Below are positions 1 through 5,116 of a DNA stretch of 6,454 bases, in pieces. Where the stretch lies: NCBI GenBank assembly GCA_001751155.1, contig MAXR01000132.1:2603-9056 (forward strand), in the 5' to 3' direction. Source of the stretch: Desulfuromonadales bacterium C00003068. Lineage in GTDB: Bacteria > Desulfobacterota > Desulfuromonadia > Desulfuromonadales > Desulfuromonadaceae. The translations under genes and the position numbers were made by a program. The notes beneath the pieces were generated by a model, which made no database searches, was not told the DNA's origin, and saw nothing but the letters and a program-made list of their open reading frames with translations. Every line of letters starts with the position of its first letter. Positions within the stretch are counted from its first letter, which is position 1.

Positions 1-1100
1 AGCGTAACGAGGCGTTGCACGAGATGCTCTAACTCACGAACATTACCGGGGTAATCATATTTAACCAACGCATCTAAAGCATCGTGATCAAGTTGCATGG
101 TATTGTTAGAATATTTAGCGAGAAAATGATCAATCAATAACGGCACATCACCGCGACGACGACGCAGTGGTGGCAGTGGTATTTCAAATACATTTAAGCG
201 ATAATAGAGATCTTCACGAAAGGTTCCTGCGGCGATCATGGCGGGTAGATCAGCATTGGTTGCCACAACAACGCGCACATCGATCGGATGTTCGCGATCT
301 CCACCAACAGGGCAAATCCTCTTCTCCTGCAACGCACGCAGCAACTTCGACTGCAACAACAACGGCAATTCACTAATTTCATCGAGAAAAAGAGTGCCCC
401 CTTCGGCGGCATCAAATCGCCCCGAACGGCGTGCTGTTGCGCCAGTAAAAGAGCCTTTTTCGTGACCAAACAGTTCAGATTCAAACAAATTCTCAGGAAC
501 AGCCGCGCAATTTACTTCTATAAAAGGCGCTTCATTTCGACAACTTAGTTGATGCACTAACTTAGCAATGAGTTCTTTCCCTGTACCTGTTTCACCATGA
601 ATAAGTGCAGTCCACGGGCTACCGGCCACTTGGCGAACCAATGACAACAGTTCGCGCATCACCTCACTCTCAGCAATAACGGTAAACGGCAGAGACTGCT
701 CAACAAACACTTCGTGCAGCGCATCAATATCCTTATCGACGACGATCTGCTGTTCGATTGAATCAATTCTCTCAGCCAACAGGGTCAAATCAACAGGCTT
801 TTCGATAAAGTCCAGGGCCCCTAGTTTCATCACCTTTACAGCCGTTTCAATGCTACCAAAAGCGGTAATTAAAATCACCCTAAGTTGAGGGTTCGACTGG
901 CGTAAACGCGCTAAAACTTCGTCGCCGTGTAAACCAGGCATACACTGATCCATCAACACTAAATCGAGTGGATAGCGGGCACAGCACCTTAAGGCATCTT
1001 CTCCGTCAACGGCCGTTAACACCTGATACCCTTTTTTTTCGAGAAAGCCCTGCAACATTTCACGCTGAACAGCTTCATCATCAACGACTAAAATTGTCAT
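1..1100 (-). CDS. Sigma-54-dependent response regulator, NtrC family (C-terminus off window)
   Basis: Cytoplasmic transcriptional activator of a two-component system; it should be phosphorylated by the kinase encoded just upstream and then drive open-complex formation by sigma-54 RNA polymerase. I translated it from the ATG at 1100 and it stays open for 366 codons to the edge. The receiver domain (about 1-120) has the acidic pair D7/D8, phospho-acceptor D51 before MPG, T79 and K101. The AAA+ domain has Walker A GETGTGKE (169-176), the sigma-54 contact loop as GSFTGA (216-221, usually GAFTGA), Walker B GGTLFLDE (234-241), the arginine-finger segment GTFREDLYYRLNV (292-304) and the sensor II segment YPGNVREL (350-357). 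The C-terminal Fis-type helix-turn-helix lies beyond the window. The start is supported by AGAGG four bases upstream and by an ATGA overlap with the kinase stop. Its target promoters are not known; no convincing sigma-54 promoter is visible here. Confidence 0.96.
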   Translation of the reverse strand, partial: MTILVVDDEAVQREMLQGFLEKKGYQVLTAVDGEDALRCCARYPLDLVLMDQCMPGLHGDEVLARLRQSNPQLRVILITAFGSIETAVKVMKLGALDFIEKPVDLTLLAERIDSIEQQIVVDKDIDALHEVFVEQSLPFTVIAESEVMRELLSLVRQVAGSPWTALIHGETGTGKELIAKLVHQLSCRNEAPFIEVNCAAVPENLFESELFGHEKGSFTGATARRSGRFDAAEGGTLFLDEISELPLLLQSKLLRALQEKRICPVGGDREHPIDVRVVVATNADLPAMIAAGTFREDLYYRLNVFEIPLPPLRRRRGDVPLLIDHFLAKYSNNTMQLDHDALDALVKYDYPGNVRELEHLVQRLVT

Positions 1101-2602
1101 ACAACCTCTTTCAGAGGAAAACTAACCTGAACGCGAAAGCAATCGCTATCTGGCTGATCCAACATCACCTCACCACCATGGGCGACAGCAATTTTGCGTA
1201 CCATTGTCAGACCAAGCCCTGTACCACGGGTCTTGGTGGTGTAATAGGGCTCTAAACATTCATCGATATGACTCAACACCTCATCGATACCATTTTCAAC
1301 GATCACTACCATCTCGTCCCCTTGGCGCTGTAAAACCACATGAACAAAACCACCTGAAGGTTGTGCTTCAAGAGCATTTTTAACAAGGTTTTCCAGTAGC
1401 AAGCCCAACAATTCATCATCAATACGCCAATGGATCGACTCCATCGTACAGGCAACTGCAACCTGCTGTTTCTCTGCCTGAGGACGATACAATGCAATGA
1501 TATGACGAATCTTTTGATCGACATCAATGGTCTGTAAATGTGGCTGGAGCGGTTGGGCGAAACGCTGCAAACCAACAACAATGCCATTGGTGCGTTGCAC
1601 GGCATCACCCATGGCTCGTATCAATGCCTGATGATCATCATCTAAATCCTTAGCCTCAAGCTGAAGGCGCTGTAATCCCATACTGATTGCATTAAGTGGG
1701 TTACGAACCTCGTGGCTAATGGTCGCTGCAGCTCGCCCTAATGATGCATCTTCGCGCTGTTGCGCCAATTCCAACTGCAAGCCTAACAAGTATGAAGTGT
1801 GGCGGTTCTGGTAGCGTTGCAACACCCACGACAACATGACCGCAGCAATCGCCAACAAAGAACTAAACAGCAAAAATTGGTGCCACAACTCCGCTTCTCG
1901 CTCACTCAAAAGTTCTGATTCAATCTCCAAAACGACCGTTTTATCCCCCATAGGAAGATGACGTTCATGAATATTGATCGGTACTGAACCCAATGATGAA
2001 GCGGCTTCTAAGCGTAAATGAGCAATACCACTTAACTGACTTAATGCTTTGAGTAGTTGTGGTACTTCCATCTGCTGTTTAAGTTGTTCGATCGATTGGG
2101 ACGGAAGACCAAGGACGATAGTTCGTTGCTGATCAGGATCAGGGCAGATCAAAACATAGAGGTGTTGCTGAGCTAAATGGACGAGCTGTTGCTGGTGGTA
2201 TTCACGCCCTTGAGCCATGGTAAACCAATTATCGGGGGCCATAACCATCGGTTGGCCCTGCCGATAAATCAAAATTCCAGCCAAGCCATTTTCCTCGATA
2301 TAGCCGGTTAACTCATCGGCCGTAAAAGGTTCGATTTCATCGAGGTAGCCAACAAAGCGAGCGGTATTAGCGAGAAATGACGTCACCACTTTCTCAATCA
2401 CCTGTAACGACAACTGAGTACTGGTTAAATTTGTGGCAACCACTTCTGAAACGAGATTTGCATGCTCGCCAACGTGCGCCTCAAACGCTTGACGTGACTG
2501 ATATATTTGCCAATAAAAATAACTTAGAACCAAAATAAACAACGAACCAAAAATTAATAAATTAATTCTCAATGGCCCATTACGATGCTTGGGTGATTCC
2601 AT
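1097..2602 (-). CDS. Membrane sensor histidine kinase with periplasmic sensor domain
   Basis: Inner-membrane histidine kinase that should phosphorylate the regulator encoded right after it. I prefer the ATG at 2602 (501 residues); a TTG one codon earlier (2605) is also possible. In numbering from the ATG, there is a short cytoplasmic N-terminus, a first membrane helix at about 13-31, a periplasmic region of roughly 205 residues, and a second membrane helix at about 242-261. A helical linker then leads to HisKA with SHEVRNPLNA, phospho-acceptor H297. The HATPase domain has the N box with N405 and N409, F box EPYYTTK (451-457) and G2 box GTGLGL (460-465). No HAMP or PAS domain is evident. The G1 box reads ENGID (436-440) instead of the usual DxGxG, which is unusual. 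The layout resembles the AtoS/ZraS/NtrB class that pairs with NtrC-type regulators. The periplasmic domain is not one I recognise, so the signal is unknown. It overlaps the upstream gene by one base (TGATG) and the downstream one by four (ATGA). Confidence 0.95.
   Translation of the reverse strand: MESPKHRNGPLRINLLIFGSLFILVLSYFYWQIYQSRQAFEAHVGEHANLVSEVVATNLTSTQLSLQVIEKVVTSFLANTARFVGYLDEIEPFTADELTGYIEENGLAGILIYRQGQPMVMAPDNWFTMAQGREYHQQQLVHLAQQHLYVLICPDPDQQRTIVLGLPSQSIEQLKQQMEVPQLLKALSQLSGIAHLRLEAASSLGSVPINIHERHLPMGDKTVVLEIESELLSEREAELWHQFLLFSSLLAIAAVMLSWVLQRYQNRHTSYLLGLQLELAQQREDASLGRAAATISHEVRNPLNAISMGLQRLQLEAKDLDDDHQALIRAMGDAVQRTNGIVVGLQRFAQPLQPHLQTIDVDQKIRHIIALYRPQAEKQQVAVACTMESIHWRIDDELLGLLLENLVKNALEAQPSGGFVHVVLQRQGDEMVVIVENGIDEVLSHIDECLEPYYTTKTRGTGLGLTMVRKIAVAHGGEVMLDQPDSDCFRVQVSFPLKEVV
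1105..1117 (-). promoter_or_regulatory. Ribosome binding site of the response regulator inside a small hairpin
   Basis: Reading the minus strand, CCTCT-GAA-AGAGG forms a perfect 5-bp stem with a 3-base loop. Its 3' arm, AGAGG (1105-1109), is the Shine-Dalgarno sequence four bases before the regulator's ATG. The hairpin lies within the last codons of the kinase gene (Pro-Leu-Lys-Glu), so ribosomes finishing the kinase would melt it. The sequence shows the pairing; a coupling role is inference. Confidence 0.5.
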
Positions 2603-2997
2603 CAATGGCGGCCCCGCTGTGAACCACGATTCGAAGAACTGTTCCCTTGTGACTGCTTCATCCGTGAACGAACCCCCGTCCGATCTATCCCTTTGTCATC
2701 TCCTGAATTAAAACGGATCACTGTTGCAGTATAGCGTGCCCCTTGGTTTATATCCGCATCACGGCGAGTCGCTTCAACGGTTATACGACTATTTAATTGA
2801 ATATCTCTGGGAAGATCAGCAAGGGTCAATAATATCTTCTCAGAATCCTGAGTTAGAGGATCAACCGTTTCAATACCAAGACTCACTCCTGATGAGGTTC
2901 GATCTATCTTGATCACACGACCGCAGAGAGTTTCGGCGTGAGAAACCCCTGTCATCATGATGATCATAAGACTTAAAAAGACCAGATTAAACCGCAT
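2602..2997 (-). CDS. Small secreted protein, OB-like core with basic tail, function unknown
   Basis: 131-residue predicted periplasmic protein of a family I do not recognise. The N-terminus (1-21) is a classic Sec signal peptide: short basic start, hydrophobic core, then SHA before ETL, giving cleavage after A21. The mature part, roughly 22-97, is a run of alternating-hydrophobicity strands beginning CGRVIKID and ending ATVIRF, which looks like a small OB-type or similar beta-barrel; this is a fold guess from the strand pattern only. From about 104 to the end the chain is rich in Arg, Lys, Ser, Gly, Asn and Gln and has no acidic residue, probably a disordered basic tail. One Cys (C25) follows the signal peptide but lies too far past the cleavage site for a standard lipobox. 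The ATG at 2997 has GGTGAG a few bases upstream. The gene overlaps the barrel gene by 25 bases and the kinase gene by one, so it is probably co-translated with both and may act as a periplasmic partner of the kinase (inference). Confidence 0.85.
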   Translation of the reverse strand: MRFNLVFLSLMIIMMTGVSHAETLCGRVIKIDRTSSGVSLGIETVDPLTQDSEKILLTLADLPRDIQLNSRITVEATRRDADINQGARYTATVIRFNSGDDKGIDRTGVRSRMKQSQGNSSSNRGSQRGRH

Positions 2998-3944
2998 TCG
3001 CTCACCAACTCGCTATAGCTATCAAGGTTTATAGGAGAGTCATTCCATCGTTTATCACAGCGGAGATAAACAACGTATGGCTCCGAAAACTGCCACGTTA
3101 ACTTTGAATTTAAAATAATTTCGCGCTCAGAAAACGCATCATAATCACGCCACACGTGACTACCTGCTAACTCGATACTGACATCGTTTAAAAGATAATA
3201 AAGCCAACTATTTTTGACACCGATAGCATCGTAGGCTTCAGAATCGAGACTTGAATCATTATGACTCACAATCAACGCCAACTGCGAACTCAAGTCGGCA
3301 TTAAAGAGATATTTACCATTCACAACAACACGCCACAGGTGATCGGTGCGCTGTTCCATATCTGCACCACCAGTACCAGCATCACCGCCACTGGATCCTT
3401 TATTTTTTTTCCCGCTGCCCGAGCCATTCAAAAACAATTGCTGGCGATCGACCACCTTATCGCGATAATCACTGAACTGATAATCGGCCTTAACCGAAGC
3501 ACTTATTTGATCATCAAAAAACCAACGCCATTGACTGCCAACACTGACGATATTGTTATCGTCCTCTGGGATCAAATCATCACGAAAAGCACTGACTTCG
3601 ATAAAATTATAGCTATGCAGTTGCCCATCCAATAACCGATTCCAACTCGATACCCCAGCCGTTGCTTGCCATTGATTGGTAAAACGAAAATAATCGCGAT
3701 AACGCCCCGCGACGTACACCCCGAAAGAACGGTTATCGTTTTCACTTAGCGTTTGATCTACATCAATTCGGTATTGCGAATAGCCTGAACTTTGTTCATC
3801 GGAACTGGCTAAAACGTTATCACTGTAGCCTGCTGAAACATCAACTGAGGCCGTCAATGCGTAGAGGGGTTCTGATAATCCAACGCCAATCACAATCAGT
3901 ACTAAAACGAAACGTAATAATAACTGTAGCAAAATTTGTTCCAA
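2973..3944 (-). CDS. Predicted beta-barrel outer-membrane protein
   Basis: 323-residue protein, first gene of the four-gene cluster. The N-terminus (about 1-30) is a hydrophobic signal peptide. The rest is dominated by alternating polar/hydrophobic strands rich in Tyr, Trp, Phe, Ser and Asp, for example GYSDNVLAS (39-47) and GVYVAGRYRDYF (75-86), and ends in an aromatic-terminated strand GLIWSF, the C-terminal Phe typical of substrates of the BAM machinery. A Gly/Ser/Lys-rich low-complexity segment (about 173-195) is probably a surface loop; its codons include an A8 run. Two Cys residues (296 and 317) sit near the C-terminus. The pattern recalls barrels annotated in exopolysaccharide loci, but I see no polysaccharide genes here and assign no substrate. 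The start is uncertain: TTG at 3944 lacks a Shine-Dalgarno sequence, while TTG at 3932 (codon 5) has GGAA six bases upstream. In-frame stops lie just upstream of 3944, so no longer form is possible. Confidence 0.88.
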   Translation of the reverse strand: MEQILLQLLLRFVLVLIVIGVGLSEPLYALTASVDVSAGYSDNVLASSDEQSSGYSQYRIDVDQTLSENDNRSFGVYVAGRYRDYFRFTNQWQATAGVSSWNRLLDGQLHSYNFIEVSAFRDDLIPEDDNNIVSVGSQWRWFFDDQISASVKADYQFSDYRDKVVDRQQLFLNGSGSGKKNKGSSGGDAGTGGADMEQRTDHLWRVVVNGKYLFNADLSSQLALIVSHNDSSLDSEAYDAIGVKNSWLYYLLNDVSIELAGSHVWRDYDAFSEREIILNSKLTWQFSEPYVVYLRCDKRWNDSPINLDSYSELVSECGLIWSF

Positions 3945-3986
3945 TCTAGAAAGACGGGGAAATAGACACTATCAATCGTAAAAGTG

Positions 3987-4021
3987 CGACAAATTAAACA
4001 TTTTGTCGACAATTTTGTCGA
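3987..4021. repeat. Repeated TTGTCGA motifs overlapping the promoter, possible operator
   Basis: The 10-base unit ATTTTGTCGA occurs at 4000-4009 and again at 4012-4021, a 12-base period. A third copy, inverted and slightly shorter (CGACAAA), lies at 3987-3993 and can pair with TTTGTCG at 4002-4008. The first unit is part of a perfect 10-bp palindrome, TTGTCGACAA (4003-4012), inside the spacer of the predicted promoter. Such placement suits a dimeric regulator that blocks RNA polymerase; the cognate protein is unknown. Confidence 0.5.
3993..4021 (-). promoter_or_regulatory. Predicted sigma-70-type promoter of the four-gene cluster
   Basis: On the minus strand, TCGACA (4016-4021; one mismatch to TTGACA), a 17-base spacer and TTTAAT (3993-3998; one mismatch to TATAAT) form a good housekeeping-type promoter. 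Transcription would begin near 3985-3987, leaving a leader of about 40 bases before the barrel gene. It lies downstream of the terminator of the previous block, where a promoter is expected. This is a prediction from consensus matching only. Confidence 0.55.
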
Positions 4022-4060
4022 ATTCAGCGCCAGAAATGCACAATGGAGACAGTGTAGCAT

Positions 4061-4101
4061 AAAAAAAGTCCTGCTCTATGAATCACACCGAGCAGGACTT
4101 T
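4061..4101 (-). terminator. Rho-independent terminator after the prolyl isomerase gene
   Basis: Read on the minus strand, AAAGTCCTGCTC (4090-4101) pairs perfectly with GAGCAGGACTTT (4065-4076) across a 13-base loop. The stem ends in a run of seven U (4061-4067). It begins 27 bases past the stop codon at 4129 and separates the mfd/isomerase block from the barrel-kinase cluster. An A-rich tract on the other side of the stem is short, and no plus-strand gene needs it, so it is called for the minus strand. Confidence 0.93.
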
Positions 4102-4128
4102 AACCATCTAATTTTCTGTGGCGCTTTA

Positions 4129-5040
4129 TTACAAACGGATATCAATATACGCCTCACCTTTAAGGTCGTTGCGCCATTGCTCAAGTTTTACCTCCATCTT
4201 CTTCTTACGCAGCAACGCACCTATTTCGGCCTCAACGTTGGCAAGATCAGCTACGCCACCGCTATTGCGCTCTTCCACTTTGAGCAGATGAAGCATGCCA
4301 CCAAGAGTTAAGACATCGGAGATACCACCGACCTCGAGGGCAGTAATCGCCTCTTCGAATGCGGGAGACAGTTCACCGGGCTTAAATGCACCCATGTCAC
4401 CGCCTTCAACCTGTGTACGACCGGAAAGATCCAATAACACCTGGTCTACGCTTGCCCCTTCAACTAACTTACGCCGCGCAAGATCAGCATCAAGTTGCGC
4501 TTGCTGACTGTCAGCCGTCACAGGAAAAGAGAGCCGGCTCAAGCGGGTATGGGCGGATTGGCGATAATCTTCAAGGTGCTGTTGATAATAATTTCGCACC
4601 TCTTGACGGGTAATATCAACCTTGCTTTGCACCTCACGACCCGTCAATTTGTAGCGTAATATTTGGTTGGTTAATTGGTTGCGATAACGGCTCATCGTTA
4701 ACCCTTGAGCGATCAGCGCCTGCTCAAGTTGTTCACGACTGATATTGTTTTGAGTTTCAACATCGGTGATCGCCTTTTCGATATTTTCGTCGCTAACAAC
4801 AATACCGATCTCTTCGGCACGTTGTTGCATCAACAGTTCACTGATCATCATATCGAGCATCTGGTGCTGTTGCCCAGCACCACTGGCTCCCGAAGCTTGC
4901 GCGCCCAGTCGCGCATCCAACTGTCTGGTGGTAATAATTTCTTCATTGACGACAGCGGCAATCTTACTCAATGTTTCAGCACCGGCAGTCGCTGCCATTA
5001 AACCGAGAACAAGACCAGCGAAAACAATTTTTTTCAACAT
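4129..5040 (-). CDS. Periplasmic peptidyl-prolyl cis-trans isomerase/chaperone, SurA/PpiC-like
   Basis: 303-residue secreted protein that should assist folding of envelope proteins by chaperone and prolyl isomerase activity. The N-terminus MLKKIVFAGLVLGL is a Sec signal peptide, cut after AGA at residue 21. Residues about 22-150 form a helical SurA N-type chaperone region beginning with KIAAVVNEEIITTRQL, a hallmark opening of this family. A single parvulin domain follows at about 164-258, recognisable by the GGDMGAFKPGELSPAFEEAI segment and the strand HLLKVEER; the usual FGYH before the last strand is altered here (GGMLH). A helical tail closes the chain. SurA proper is longer and has two parvulin domains, so I leave the symbol blank. 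I chose the ATG at 5040 because it puts the signal peptide at the start and has AGGA upstream; a TTG at 5076 would add 12 hydrophilic residues before it. It lies 76 bases after mfd with no terminator between, so the two may be cotranscribed. Confidence 0.93.
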   Translation of the reverse strand: MLKKIVFAGLVLGLMAATAGAETLSKIAAVVNEEIITTRQLDARLGAQASGASGAGQQHQMLDMMISELLMQQRAEEIGIVVSDENIEKAITDVETQNNISREQLEQALIAQGLTMSRYRNQLTNQILRYKLTGREVQSKVDITRQEVRNYYQQHLEDYRQSAHTRLSRLSFPVTADSQQAQLDADLARRKLVEGASVDQVLLDLSGRTQVEGGDMGAFKPGELSPAFEEAITALEVGGISDVLTLGGMLHLLKVEERNSGGVADLANVEAEIGALLRKKKMEVKLEQWRNDLKGEAYIDIRL

Positions 5041-5051
5041 ATAATTATCAT

Positions 5052-5055
5052 TCCT
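5052..5055 (-). promoter_or_regulatory. Ribosome binding site supporting the isomerase start
   Basis: AGGA on the minus strand lies 11 bases before the ATG at 5040, a little far but the only purine-rich site in the leader. It falls inside the alternative TTG-started reading (5076), which has no comparable site, and so favours the shorter protein. Confidence 0.5.
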
Positions 5056-5116
5056 AATGGGGTTTACTCGACACAAGTTAAGATGCGATTACTCAGAGCC
5101 GCTTACGTTATCACGG

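Noticed and set aside
1..1100. Possible frameshift in the regulator, because of the A8 run at 1032-1039
   Set aside because: Codon-by-codon translation runs without a stop through all receiver and AAA+ motifs to the window edge, so the gene is intact here.
968..1255. Plus-strand open frame of 95 codons across the kinase/regulator junction
   Set aside because: It is antisense to the conserved receiver and HATPase coding regions; no independent support.
3261..3635. Plus-strand open frame of 124 codons opposite the barrel gene
   Set aside because: It lies entirely antisense to a well-supported gene and its translation shows no recognisable domain or signal; it is a shadow of that gene.
4016..4032. 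TGGCGCTGAATTCGAC upstream of the barrel gene as a sigma-54 promoter
   Set aside because: The -24 part is close, but the -12 GC dinucleotide is missing; the sigma-70-type pair overlapping it fits better.
5041..5075. GATAAT near 5045 as a -10 box for the isomerase gene
   Set aside because: Transcription would start at or inside the ATG and no matching -35 lies at 17 bases, so it is not a usable promoter for this gene.
5041..5076. TTG at 5076 as the isomerase start (315 residues)
   Set aside because: It adds 12 hydrophilic residues before a complete signal peptide and lacks a ribosome binding site; the ATG at 5040 is better.
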